A stretch of 64,000 nt of DNA, from positions 1,798,810 through 1,862,809 of the forward strand of contig NZ_DS999213.1 of the NCBI RefSeq assembly GCF_000156335.1, written 5' to 3'. The DNA is from Roseobacter sp. GAI101 (lineage in GTDB: Bacteria > Pseudomonadota > Alphaproteobacteria > Rhodobacterales > Rhodobacteraceae). A program made the position numbers and the translations under genes. Numbering within the stretch: position 1 is the stretch's first letter; the number at the start of each line of letters is the position of its first letter. The notes beneath the pieces are model-generated. The model was not told the DNA's origin, ran no database searches, and saw only the letters and a program-made list of their open reading frames with translations. Below, piece by piece: positions 26,433-35,051 of the stretch.

Positions 26433-27208
26433 TGGTTGAACCCATTCTCAAAGGGCGCGGTCTGGTCAAGCGATATGGCCGCGTCACCGCATTGGATCAT
26501 TGCGACTTCGATCTGATGCCCGGTGAAATTCTGGCGGTGATCGGCGACAACGGTGCCGGCAAGTCATCCCTGATCAAGGCGGTTTCCGGCGCGGTGATCC
26601 CCGATGCGGGCGATGTGTTTCTCGAGGGCAAGAAGGTAAAGTTCACCTCGCCCATCGATGCGCGCAATGTGGGCATTGAAACGGTCTATCAAACGCTTGC
26701 CATGTCCCCGGCCCTGTCGATTGCCGACAACATGTTCATGGGCCGCGAGTTGCGCAAACCGGGGTTTCGCGGCAAGTTCCTGCGCCAGCTTGACCGCAAG
26801 CGCATGGAAGACACGGCCCGCGCAAAGCTGAACGAACTGGGGCTGATGACGATCCAGAACATCAATCAGGCGGTCGAGACGTTGTCCGGTGGCCAGCGCC
26901 AAGGCGTGGCGGTAGCCCGCGCGGCAGCCTTCGGATCAAAGGTCATCATCCTTGATGAACCAACGGCCGCCCTTGGGGTCAAGGAATCGCGCCGGGTGTT
27001 GGAACTGATCCAGGATGTGCGGTCGCGTGGCATTCCGATCATTCTGATCAGCCACAACATGCCTCATGTGTTCGAAGTCGCAGACCGTATTCACGTTCAC
27101 CGACTGGGCCGGCGTCTGTGCGTGATCAAGCCCGGCGAACATACCATGTCGGACGCGGTTGCCTTCATGACCGGTGCGGCAGAACCGCCCGTGATGGCCC
27201 CCGCGTGA
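26432..27208 (+). CDS. frcA: Fructose-type sugar ABC transporter, single-domain ATPase
   Basis: A 258-residue ATPase with Walker A GDNGAGKSS (38-46), signature LSGGQRQG, Walker B VIILDEP and the switch His in LISHNM. Unlike the two-domain ATPases of most ribose-type importers it has one nucleotide-binding domain, as FrcA does. The end overlaps the start of frcK by 4 bases (GTGA). Confidence 0.92.
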   Translation: MVEPILKGRGLVKRYGRVTALDHCDFDLMPGEILAVIGDNGAGKSSLIKAVSGAVIPDAGDVFLEGKKVKFTSPIDARNVGIETVYQTLAMSPALSIADNMFMGRELRKPGFRGKFLRQLDRKRMEDTARAKLNELGLMTIQNINQAVETLSGGQRQGVAVARAAAFGSKVIILDEPTAALGVKESRRVLELIQDVRSRGIPIILISHNMPHVFEVADRIHVHRLGRRLCVIKPGEHTMSDAVAFMTGAAEPPVMAPA

Positions 27209-27837
27209 CACTGGCCCCGGACCTTAAGACGATCTGCACCACCATCGCCGCCGCCCCGTTTTCGGGCCGGCGGCGTCTGGTTGCGGTTGCAGGCGCACCG
27301 GCGAGCGGCAAATCAACCCTCGCGGATGATATCGTGGGCCAGTTGAATGCAGACGGACACCGGGCGCAGGTCGTGCCGATGGACGGCTTCCATCTGGACA
27401 ACGCGTTGCTGGACCAGATGGGACTGCGGTCCCGCAAAGGTGCGCCCGAAACATTCGACGTCGGGGGCCTGACCCGGCTGATCAGTGCACTGTCGCAAGA
27501 CGAACAGGTCTACATCCCGCGTTTCGACCGCAGCCGTGATATTGCCATCGCTGCTGCGGCGACCGTGGCACCGAATGTCGAAACGGTTATCGTCGAAGGA
27601 AATTACCTGCTGTTTGATGATACAGCATGGAGTGCACTTGTCCTGTCATGGGATTTAAGCGTCTTTTTGACTGTGCCCGAAGACGTCTTGCGCGCACGCC
27701 TTGTTGATCGCTGGTTGACCCATGACCACACGCAGGCCGAGGCCGAAGCGCGTGCCGATGGCAATGACATGGCCAATGCACGTCGCATTTATGCCAAACG
27801 CCTGCCCTGCGATATCGACGTTACCTTCGTGTCCTAG
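27205..27837 (+). CDS. frcK: P-loop kinase-like protein of the frc operon
   Basis: A 210-residue P-loop protein of the uridine kinase/pantothenate kinase-like group. The GTG start at 27205 overlaps the frcA stop; an in-frame start further upstream would lie inside frcA. Motifs are GAPASGKSTL near residues 31-40, PMDGFHLDN, and the lid Arg residues in LRARLVDRWL. FrcK completes frcBCAK in Sinorhizobium and is probably a sugar kinase, perhaps for fructose. The C-terminus runs 4 bases into the convergent topoisomerase gene. Confidence 0.85.
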   Translation: MTLAPDLKTICTTIAAAPFSGRRRLVAVAGAPASGKSTLADDIVGQLNADGHRAQVVPMDGFHLDNALLDQMGLRSRKGAPETFDVGGLTRLISALSQDEQVYIPRFDRSRDIAIAAAATVAPNVETVIVEGNYLLFDDTAWSALVLSWDLSVFLTVPEDVLRARLVDRWLTHDHTQAEAEARADGNDMANARRIYAKRLPCDIDVTFVS

Positions 27838-28799
27838 TCGTCTTCCAAGAACGCCAGCAGGCGCGCTTCGGCGGCAAAAAGGCCCGATGTTCGGCCAACG
27901 TCAATTTCCAGCGGGTCGGCACCCGCCAGGTCGATCACCGCGGGATGGATATAGCTGTTGCGCGCGACCGTGGCCGTGTTGCTAAGCTGTTGCGCGGCCG
28001 CCCGCGCCATGTCCTTGATGGTAGCCGCACCCTTTTCGCCCACCTCGAACGCGGCGACAGTGCCCGCCCATGTGCGAAATGTCTTGGCGGTAAAGCCATC
28101 GTCGCCTGCCGCTTGCGCGATGTAGTTGTTCAGCGCGGTCGAATTCAGCTGATGCACGTCGCCATCGGCGTCGATCCAAGACAAAAGTTCTGCCCCCGGC
28201 AAGTCGTTGATCTTGCCAAGGGTCTTGGCAAGTGTCCGGTCGTTGATCTGGCGGCGCACTTTCTTGCCCCCTTTGGCAGTATAGCGCAGGCTGATCTTGT
28301 TGCCGTCCAGCTTTACATGACGGTTCTGCAAGGTCACCGTGCCATAGCTGCCATTTTCGCGGCTGTAATCGGCATTGCCGACGCGCAGCGAAGCGCGGTC
28401 GATCAGCGTCACGGCGCTTGCCAGCGCAAAGACGCGTTCGCCCGCGTCTTCCTCCAGATCGCGTTTGACCAGACGGCGCAGTTTCGGCAGCGCGTGTCCA
28501 AATGCCACCAGACCGTTGAATTTGGTTTCGGCCTGCGCGGCCGCCCATTTCTCGTGATAGCGATATTGCTTGCGTGCCCGCGCGTCGCGGCCCGTGGCCA
28601 GCAGATGACCATTCGCCAGCGGCGACATCCAGACATCTTCATAGGCCGGCGGCACGGCCATTGCATCCAGCCGCGCCCTTTCGGTCTTGCGGTCGATCGT
28701 CGTGCCATCGGCGGCTCTGTAGGTAAAGTGATCGCCATTGCGCAGCCGCGCGATGCCGGGCCGGTCGTCACCGTAGTAAATCAGGTCAGATGACGCCAT
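27834..28799 (-). CDS. DNA topoisomerase IB
   Basis: A 321-residue type IB (eukaryotic/poxvirus-like) topoisomerase as found in many bacteria. The N-terminal domain has YRAADGTTIDR and DVWMSPLANGHL; the catalytic core contains LIDRASLRVGN, RYTAKGGKKVRR, KTFRTWAGT and the active-site tyrosine in ARNSYIHPAV. It relaxes both positive and negative supercoils by nicking one strand. It lies three bases after a small DUF2945 gene. Confidence 0.93.
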   Translation of the reverse strand: MASSDLIYYGDDRPGIARLRNGDHFTYRAADGTTIDRKTERARLDAMAVPPAYEDVWMSPLANGHLLATGRDARARKQYRYHEKWAAAQAETKFNGLVAFGHALPKLRRLVKRDLEEDAGERVFALASAVTLIDRASLRVGNADYSRENGSYGTVTLQNRHVKLDGNKISLRYTAKGGKKVRRQINDRTLAKTLGKINDLPGAELLSWIDADGDVHQLNSTALNNYIAQAAGDDGFTAKTFRTWAGTVAAFEVGEKGAATIKDMARAAAQQLSNTATVARNSYIHPAVIDLAGADPLEIDVGRTSGLFAAEARLLAFLEDD

Positions 28800-28802
28800 T
28801 CC

Positions 28803-29018
28803 TCAACACGCCTCGACTTCGGTGCTCAGCTTCAACACCTCGTCCCCATCCTCTTGTTCGATCAGGTAGGCAGGCGTGTCGTCCGATCCGTCGCGGGTCA
28901 CTTCGTTGCCCTTGAGGGTGCGCGTGACGCTTTCGGTGAATACCTCTTTGACCTTGCCGCTGGCAGTCCCCTGCCCCCAGTTCCATTCAACCTTTGTGCC
29001 TTTGGAAATCTGTGCCAT
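28803..29018 (-). CDS. Small DUF2945 (Tudor-like) protein
   Basis: A 71-residue protein starting MAQISKGTKVEWNWG, with AGGAG nine bases upstream. The domain pattern (KGTKVEWNWGQGTASGKV, later PAYLIEQEDGD) is DUF2945, a small beta-barrel also called the hypervirulence-associated Tudor domain. Function unknown. It is just upstream of topoisomerase IB and probably co-transcribed. Confidence 0.85.
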   Translation of the reverse strand: MAQISKGTKVEWNWGQGTASGKVKEVFTESVTRTLKGNEVTRDGSDDTPAYLIEQEDGDEVLKLSTEVEAC

Positions 29019-29084
29019 GCCGCGTTGCTCCTGAATTGCGTCAGAAGGCAAACGACGGGCGGGTACCATAGGTTCCGGTCTGAA

Positions 29085-29879
29085 TTACACCCGCCAGCGC
29101 AAAACCCGCGCCTCGATTGCGCCAATGACGGTGCTGACACCCACCCCAAGGACCGACAGGATCACCACACCGGCAAACAGGCGTTCCAGATCATACAGGC
29201 TGCCCGCTTCGAGGATATAGGCCCCGATGCCGTATTCCGCCCCCAGCATTTCTGCGGCGACCAGCAGGATGATCGCGATCGCCAGCGAAATCCGCAACCC
29301 CGACAGGATACCCGGCATCGCACCGGGCAACACGATCTTGCGCACGATGGACCACCACGTCAGACCAAAGCTTTGGCCCATGCGGATCAGGCTGCGGTCC
29401 ACGTTATCGACGGCCGCATAGGTTGCGACGACGGTGGGGGTGAAGGTACCAAAGGCGATCAGCGCGAATTTGCTGGCCTCGTCGATGCCGAACCAGATCA
29501 CGAACAGCGGCAGCAACGCGATCTTGGGGATCGGAAACAGTGCTGCGACCAGCGGCACAAGCCCTGCACGCACATAGCTGAAAAGGCCGATCATCACGCC
29601 CACGGCGATTCCGATACTGGCCCCGATGGTCGCCCCGACGGCCAGGCGGCTTAGCGAGGGGATCAGGTGCTTGAACAGCAATCCGCTGTCCCACAATTCG
29701 ACAAAGGTCAGCACGACATCGGACGGGCGCGGCAGCGTCAGGTTCGAGATGAAGCCCGTCCGCGTGCCCCATTCCGCCAGCAAAATCAGCAAGACAAAGA
29801 CCAAAAGCCCCATGCCGCGCCTGCGTTTGGGGGCAAAGCCGCCGCCGCGAAAATCAACCGGTTTGGTAAGCTCAGACAT
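29085..29879 (-). CDS. SsuC/TauC-type ABC transporter permease
   Basis: A 264-residue permease with six hydrophobic segments and the EAA loop in LGAEYGIGAYILEAG and FGLTWWSIVRKIVLPGAMPGIL. It belongs to the nitrate/sulfonate/taurine importer group. Its start lies inside the ATPase gene (8-base overlap). The set is encoded next to a reductive dehalogenase, so an organohalide acid is a possible substrate. Confidence 0.88.
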   Translation of the reverse strand: MSELTKPVDFRGGGFAPKRRRGMGLLVFVLLILLAEWGTRTGFISNLTLPRPSDVVLTFVELWDSGLLFKHLIPSLSRLAVGATIGASIGIAVGVMIGLFSYVRAGLVPLVAALFPIPKIALLPLFVIWFGIDEASKFALIAFGTFTPTVVATYAAVDNVDRSLIRMGQSFGLTWWSIVRKIVLPGAMPGILSGLRISLAIAIILLVAAEMLGAEYGIGAYILEAGSLYDLERLFAGVVILSVLGVGVSTVIGAIEARVLRWRV

Positions 29880-30639
29880 GGATCAACTCCGCATCTGCGG
29901 CAGCCGCTTCTTCGCGCATCAGCCCCCACAGATGTTGTTGCTGGACCTCAAGGTCGGCGTCGCCATAGGCGCGGTCGGCCAGTGGCGTTGTCAGATCGAC
30001 GATCTCGCGGATCTGGCCGGGGCGGCGCGACAGCACGACGATCTTGTGACCAAGGCGCACGGCCTCGGCCAGATTATGGGTCACGTAGACAGCGGTAAAG
30101 GGCTGGCGGGTCCACAGGTTGATCAGATCGTCCATCAGCAATTCGCGCGTCTGGCTGTCAAGCGCGCTCAGCGGTTCGTCCATCAGCATCACGGCGGGGT
30201 TCACCGCCAGGGCGCGTGCAATCGCCACCCGTTGCTTCATGCCGCCGGACAGTTGCCGTGGCAGCGCATCGGCGAATTCGGTCAGCTTGGTCCGCGCCAG
30301 CACGTCGTCGATGATGCGGTCCCTTCGGGCAGCGTCCAGCCCGTGATCCTCAAGCACCAGCGCCACGTTGCCGCGCGCCGACCGCCATGGCAGCAGCGCG
30401 AAATCCTGAAAGATATAGGTCAGCGGGTTCAGACACCCCTCGGGTGGGGACCCCAACTGCAAGACATCGCCCTTGGTCGGCTTTTCCAGCCCGCCCAGCA
30501 TCCGCAGCAACGTGGATTTGCCGCAGCCCGACGGCCCCACGATGCACACGATCTGGCCTGACGGGATATCCAGCGTGATGTCGTGCAGCACTTCGGTTTC
30601 GCCGTAGTAATGGCTTACGCCTGCCAACCTTAGGTCCAT
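29872..30639 (-). CDS. SsuB/TauB-type ABC transporter ATPase
   Basis: A 255-residue ATPase with Walker A GPSGCGKST, signature LSGGMKQR, Walker B VMLMDEP and the switch histidine in VYVTHNL. It pairs with the permease that follows and the binding protein that precedes it. Confidence 0.92.
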   Translation of the reverse strand: MDLRLAGVSHYYGETEVLHDITLDIPSGQIVCIVGPSGCGKSTLLRMLGGLEKPTKGDVLQLGSPPEGCLNPLTYIFQDFALLPWRSARGNVALVLEDHGLDAARRDRIIDDVLARTKLTEFADALPRQLSGGMKQRVAIARALAVNPAVMLMDEPLSALDSQTRELLMDDLINLWTRQPFTAVYVTHNLAEAVRLGHKIVVLSRRPGQIREIVDLTTPLADRAYGDADLEVQQQHLWGLMREEAAAADAELIHV

Positions 30640-30660
30640 GAACTATCCTTAAAATGCAAA

Positions 30661-30685
30661 GGGCCGAACAGCATCTGCCCGGCCC
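30661..30685 (-). other. Intercistronic hairpin after the binding-protein gene
   Basis: GGGCCG (30661-30666) pairs with CGGCCC (30680-30685), and flanking A and T runs can extend the stem with a one-base bulge. On the minus strand it is followed by TTTGCATTTT. It lies between the binding-protein and ATPase genes and probably favours expression of the former. Confidence 0.6.
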
Positions 30686-30702
30686 CTTTCGTTTCCGGTC
30701 GC

Positions 30703-31722
30703 TTACGCGCCGATGGTTTCGACAAAGGACGTGTCGATCAACGCGTCCAACGCGATGTCGCTGTCGACCAACCCTTCGGACTGGAACCACTCAAGCTGGT
30801 CACGCACCGAGCCCACGTTCATCGCGGCCCCTTCGTTCAGGCGCATCGTCCCGTTGACGATGCCGGGTGTGGCGTCTTCAAGCGACTTGTCAGTGTAGAC
30901 ATAATTGTGGATCAGCTTGACCATCTCGGCCATGCCGTCGTCGCTGCCGGATTTGGCGATCATGGCTGCGTTGTAATCCGCAACACCCTTGGAATAGGCG
31001 GCCAGATAATCCTGCGTCTGCTGCTTTTCTTCCGTGGCGTTCTTGGTTGATGTGAACACGGTCGTAACCTGGTAGTCGGGCAGATAATCGGACACGTTGC
31101 CGATGATATGCACAGCGCCCGACCCTGCCAATGGTTTGGCGATATGGGGCACGATGGACCACGCGTCGATCTGGCCAGTCTTCAGCGCGCCAATGATCGC
31201 GCCTACTTTTTGCAGCGGCTTGAAGGACATCGAGATGCCTTCGGCCTGCGCCATCTTGGACCCCATGTAATGGAACGACGACCCCGCCGTGGTCATGCCA
31301 AAGCTTTTGCCATCCAGCATCCCCGGTGCCGTCACGCCCGCCTGGAACGCCGCATCCGATGCCAGGAACTTCTGCCCGTCGATGCCCGGCTCTTCGGACA
31401 GCGCGCCGCCGATCACCTTGATCGCACCTTTATCGGCCAGCGATACCAGACCGCCCGAAATCGCCGTTACGGCATAATCGACATCCCCGCTGGCGATGGC
31501 GACGGCCATGGGCTGTGCGGCCTGAAAGAACTTCAGTTCGACATCCAGCCCGGCCTGCTTGAAATACTCGCGTTGCACCGCGACGAATGTCCCGGAATGG
31601 CTGGTAAAGCGCAGCGCGCCCAAGGTGATCTTTTTGCCCTGAGCGATGGCTGGGGCAGCAAGGCCCACGGCTGTGGCGGCCCCCAAAGTGGCCAGTGCCT
31701 GACGGCGATTGAAAACTGTCAT
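30703..31722 (-). CDS. SsuA/NMT1-type ABC transporter periplasmic binding protein
   Basis: A 339-residue exported protein; the start MTVFNRRQALATLG at 31720-31722 is supported by GGAGGA and by the twin-arginine signal that follows (cleavage near AIAQ). The fold is that of sulfonate/thiamine-precursor binding proteins (FFQAAQPMAVAIASGDVDYA is characteristic). The gene diverges from the reductive dehalogenase across 125 bases, and is the first of a three-gene importer operon. Substrate unknown; context suggests a halogenated aromatic or aliphatic acid. Confidence 0.87.
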   Translation of the reverse strand: MTVFNRRQALATLGAATAVGLAAPAIAQGKKITLGALRFTSHSGTFVAVQREYFKQAGLDVELKFFQAAQPMAVAIASGDVDYAVTAISGGLVSLADKGAIKVIGGALSEEPGIDGQKFLASDAAFQAGVTAPGMLDGKSFGMTTAGSSFHYMGSKMAQAEGISMSFKPLQKVGAIIGALKTGQIDAWSIVPHIAKPLAGSGAVHIIGNVSDYLPDYQVTTVFTSTKNATEEKQQTQDYLAAYSKGVADYNAAMIAKSGSDDGMAEMVKLIHNYVYTDKSLEDATPGIVNGTMRLNEGAAMNVGSVRDQLEWFQSEGLVDSDIALDALIDTSFVETIGA

Positions 31723-31762
31723 CCTATCCTCCCATGAATATGGGCGGACAATGGGTCGCATC

Positions 31763-31774
31763 ACACGCGCGTGT
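31763..31774. promoter_or_regulatory. 12-bp perfect palindrome in the divergent importer/dehalogenase gap
   Basis: ACACGCGCGTGT at 31763-31774 lies between the two divergent genes. It could be an operator for a regulator encoded elsewhere, since none is visible nearby. Being CG-alternating it could also occur by chance in GC-rich DNA. Confidence 0.3.
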
Positions 31775-31847
31775 CAAGATGGCCGCCCCGTCACGGCGCG
31801 TGCAACGGCACTGGTATTTTGCACAAAGGAATGCGAGCGTTTGCAGC

Positions 31848-34800
31848 ATGAAGCTTTTTTCAGGCAAATCGCGCCCCGTCCATCTTGGCCCCTATCCGCT
31901 TGAGCGTTTACGCAGGTCGGAACCCTCAACGCCCCCGCTGCCTGACCTGCCATTCCCGCCGCTGTCCTTTGACGCGACCGATCGCCCGCAGAGCATCATC
32001 AACGCCATGGGCCCGTTTCAGGCCATGATGGACGCCGTGCGCGCCGGGCAGCCGAACACGCAGGCGGTTGATATCCCCAAGGACCCGATTGAAAGAGCGC
32101 AGCACCTCAAGGCGTTCGGCTATTACAATGACGCGTCCATGGTTGGCATCTGCGCGCTGCCCCCCAAAGCGTTCCTGAGCGAACCGCGCGCGAACCCGGA
32201 CACCGCCGCCTTGGGCGAGGATCTGAAAAACCGCCAGACCAAGACCTTGGCTTCGGGTGTGGACGCGATCATGGCCAATCTGCGGGACACCGCCGGGGCT
32301 GACAGCGCGCCCATCCGTCATCACACCCATGCCATCGTCATGCTTGTCGCCTATCCCCGCGATCCTGCAGCGACCGAGCCGGGCAGCGACTGGATCATCG
32401 GTGCGCAGGCCCACCGCGCCGCCATCCGCGCGACCGAGAACGCGACCGTGCTGGCCGAATACCTGCGCATCCTCGGGTTTGACGCCCGCGCCCACAGTGC
32501 CACCACCAGCGACGTGCATCTGCCGCAGTTGTCGCTGGCCGCCGGGTTGACCGTCTTGGAGAATGGCGAGGCCAACGCCCCCTGGCTCGGCACCCGTTTT
32601 GGTCTGGCCGCTGTCACGACCGATATGGCGCTGGCTGCCGATCAGCCGTTGCGCCCGCTCAATCAACAGCCGGCATCGGTTTTACGCGGCCATGTCTGGC
32701 AGCTTGGCACCCATGGCGGGGCGAGCGCGCGCAGCCACGACCCCTATGCCAAACGCAATTTTGTTGATGGCCCGCACCCGTTCGAAACCCTGAAACGCGT
32801 CGAACAGCCCACGACCTATATCGATGCCCCCAACGTGCCGCGCGTGCCCAAACGCACCGACATGTTCGCACGCGGCCAGTTCGGCGACATGGGCCCAAAG
32901 GTGCAGGATGCCATGAAAGGCGGCCAGCATATCGTCAAATCCGCCCCCGCTGCCGCGCAGCGCCGTTTGCTGGGGGCGATGATCCTCTTGCAGGACGGGG
33001 CGATTGCCGACGCCCCACAAGGCGACACCCCCGACCGAAACGCCGCCAACATCAAGGCTGCTGCCTATTTTCTGGGTGTCGATGCGGCGGGCCTGTCGGC
33101 GTGTCCCGATTGGACATGGTACAGCCACGACGCCACCGGCACCCCTGTCACGCCGCCCCATGATCACGCGCTCAGCACGGTGATCGATCAGGGGTTCGAC
33201 ACGATGGAGGGTGCTTCGGGTGATGACTGGATCAGCACGGCTCAATCCATGCGGGCCTATTTGCGGTTTGCCGTTCTGGGCGGCATTCTGGCGCAACATT
33301 TGCGCAATCTCGGTTTCAAGGCCAAGGCGCATACGGTGATGGATGGCGACGTGTTGCAACCGCCCCTGCTGTTGCTTGCGGGTCTGGGCGAAGTCAGCCG
33401 CATTGGAGAGGTCATCCTGAACCCGTTCCTTGGGCCACGTCTGAAATCCGGCGTCGTCACCCACACCATGCCCGTGACCCATGACAGGCCCATAGATTTC
33501 GGCCTGCAAAAATTCTGCGACGCCTGCAATAAATGTGCCCGTGAATGCCCCAGCGGGGCGATCACCGCAGGGCCGAAAAAGATGTTTAATGGCTATGAGA
33601 TCTGGAAATCCGACAGCCAGAAATGCGCCACCTACCGGATTACCAACAAGGGCGGGTCGATGTGCGGGCGCTGCATGAAAACCTGCCCGTGGAACCTCGA
33701 AGGGCTGTTCGCCGAAGCCCCGTTTCGCTGGGCCGCCAGCACCATCCCCGCCGCCGCCCCCCTGCTGGCAAAGCTGGACGATGCTCTGGGGCGTGGCGGG
33801 CTGAACCCGGTCAAGAAATGGTGGTGGGACATCGAACAGCAGCGCAGCGGCGATGTCACAAAGCCGTCCCATCCGGTCAACGCCCGTGGCTTGCAGCGTG
33901 ATCTGGATCTGCGCGCGAAGGATCAGACCATGGCCGTCTACCCTGCCCCGCTTGCGCCCCATCCGTGGCCCTACCCCGACCCGATGAACCGCGAGGCCGG
34001 GATCAAAGCGCATGCCGCATTGCTGTCGGCAGACGAACACCGCGCGCGCAGTGCCATGGGTCAAACGGATCATTTACACCTTTACGATGCGGGGGCTGAA
34101 TCACCTGTGCTGGACCTGCGCATCACAGCGGTTCAGCAGCTGAACGACAGCGTGACGCTCTACGACTTGGCCCATCCAGACGGTGCCGATCTGCCCCTCT
34201 GGACGGCGGGCGCGCATCTTGATCTGGTCGTGGCTCCCGAATATCTGCGCCCCTATTCCCTGCTGGGCGATCCAGCCGAACGCAGCCGCTTTCGCATCGC
34301 TGTCCTGCGCGAGGACGCGGGTCGTGGCGGATCGGCCCTGCTGCACCGGATCTTTTCCAAAGGGCGGCGGGTCTTTGTGTCTGCCCCCGTTAACCACTTT
34401 GAACTGGTGCAGGACGCGCTGCATAGCTTGCTGTTCGGCGGCGGGATCGGCGTCACGCCGATGATCGCCTTTGCCCACCGCTTGCACGCACTTGGACGCC
34501 CCTTTGAACTGCATTATTCGGCACCGACCCAAACGGCCGCCGCTTTCGCGCCCCTGCTGGCCGATGTCGCGTGGGCTGACCGCGTTCACCTTCATATCAG
34601 CGCCGATGGCACGCGCGCAGATATGGATACACTGATGGCAAGTGCGCCCAACGGCACCCACGCCTATACCTGCGGCCCTGACGCCTACATGCAAGCGGTG
34701 ATGTCGGCGGGAAAGGCACGGGGCCTTCCCGACGATGCCCTGCATCTGGAATATTTCGCCCCGCCCGCACAGCCCGAATACACCAACCATCCCTTCACCT

Positions 34801-35051
34801 TGCGGTTGCCAGACGGCCGCGACATCCCCGTCAGCGCGGATCAATCCGCCAGCGACGCCCTGATCGCTGCGGATATCAAACTGGACATCAAATGCGCAGA
34901 TGGCATATGCGGTGTCTGTAAATGCACGCTGCTGTCCGGGCAGGCAGAGCACCGCGATTTCGTCCTCTCCGCCAAACAGCGCGAGTCGACATTGATCCTG
35001 TGCCAGTCCCGCGCGGCTTCCCCCGGTGGCGTATTGGAGATTGAGCTATGA
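31848..35051 (+). CDS. Self-sufficient reductive dehalogenase fused to a phthalate-dioxygenase-reductase-type module
   Basis: About 1067 residues from the ATG at 31848 (the frame is open further upstream but that part has no homologous character). Residues 1-700 are a cobalamin-dependent reductive dehalogenase: the two 4Fe-4S clusters are bound by Cys557, 560, 563, 567 (CDACNKCARECP) and Cys593, 606, 609, 613 (CGRCMKTCPW). The region before it contains two related copies of a core of roughly 90 residues, GSDWIIGAQ... and GDDWISTAQ.... Residues from about 760 to the end form a flavin and NAD(P)H reductase (PYSLLGDP, FGGGIGVTPM, YTCGPDAYM) with a C-terminal 2Fe-2S domain (Cys1016, 1021, 1024, 1052). 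There is no Tat signal and no membrane-anchor gene, so this is a cytosolic, catabolic type similar to BhbA of Comamonas. It should remove halogen from an aromatic acid using NAD(P)H. It overlaps the next gene by 4 bases. Confidence 0.9.
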   Translation: MKLFSGKSRPVHLGPYPLERLRRSEPSTPPLPDLPFPPLSFDATDRPQSIINAMGPFQAMMDAVRAGQPNTQAVDIPKDPIERAQHLKAFGYYNDASMVGICALPPKAFLSEPRANPDTAALGEDLKNRQTKTLASGVDAIMANLRDTAGADSAPIRHHTHAIVMLVAYPRDPAATEPGSDWIIGAQAHRAAIRATENATVLAEYLRILGFDARAHSATTSDVHLPQLSLAAGLTVLENGEANAPWLGTRFGLAAVTTDMALAADQPLRPLNQQPASVLRGHVWQLGTHGGASARSHDPYAKRNFVDGPHPFETLKRVEQPTTYIDAPNVPRVPKRTDMFARGQFGDMGPKVQDAMKGGQHIVKSAPAAAQRRLLGAMILLQDGAIADAPQGDTPDRNAANIKAAAYFLGVDAAGLSACPDWTWYSHDATGTPVTPPHDHALSTVIDQGFDTMEGASGDDWISTAQSMRAYLRFAVLGGILAQHLRNLGFKAKAHTVMDGDVLQPPLLLLAGLGEVSRIGEVILNPFLGPRLKSGVVTHTMPVTHDRPIDFGLQKFCDACNKCARECPSGAITAGPKKMFNGYEIWKSDSQKCATYRITNKGGSMCGRCMKTCPWNLEGLFAEAPFRWAASTIPAAAPLLAKLDDALGRGGLNPVKKWWWDIEQQRSGDVTKPSHPVNARGLQRDLDLRAKDQTMAVYPAPLAPHPWPYPDPMNREAGIKAHAALLSADEHRARSAMGQTDHLHLYDAGAESPVLDLRITAVQQLNDSVTLYDLAHPDGADLPLWTAGAHLDLVVAPEYLRPYSLLGDPAERSRFRIAVLREDAGRGGSALLHRIFSKGRRVFVSAPVNHFELVQDALHSLLFGGGIGVTPMIAFAHRLHALGRPFELHYSAPTQTAAAFAPLLADVAWADRVHLHISADGTRADMDTLMASAPNGTHAYTCGPDAYMQAVMSAGKARGLPDDALHLEYFAPPAQPEYTNHPFTLRLPDGRDIPVSADQSASDALIAADIKLDIKCADGICGVCKCTLLSGQAEHRDFVLSAKQRESTLILCQSRAASPGGVLEIEL

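Noticed and set aside
31734..31847. Upstream extension of the dehalogenase by 38 codons
   Set aside because: The extra residues run through the divergent promoter region and have no similarity to dehalogenase N-termini; ATG 31848 begins the recognisable protein.
32682..34073. Minus-strand frame of more than 450 codons inside the dehalogenase gene
   Set aside because: Antisense to a gene whose iron-sulfur and flavin motifs fix the coding strand.
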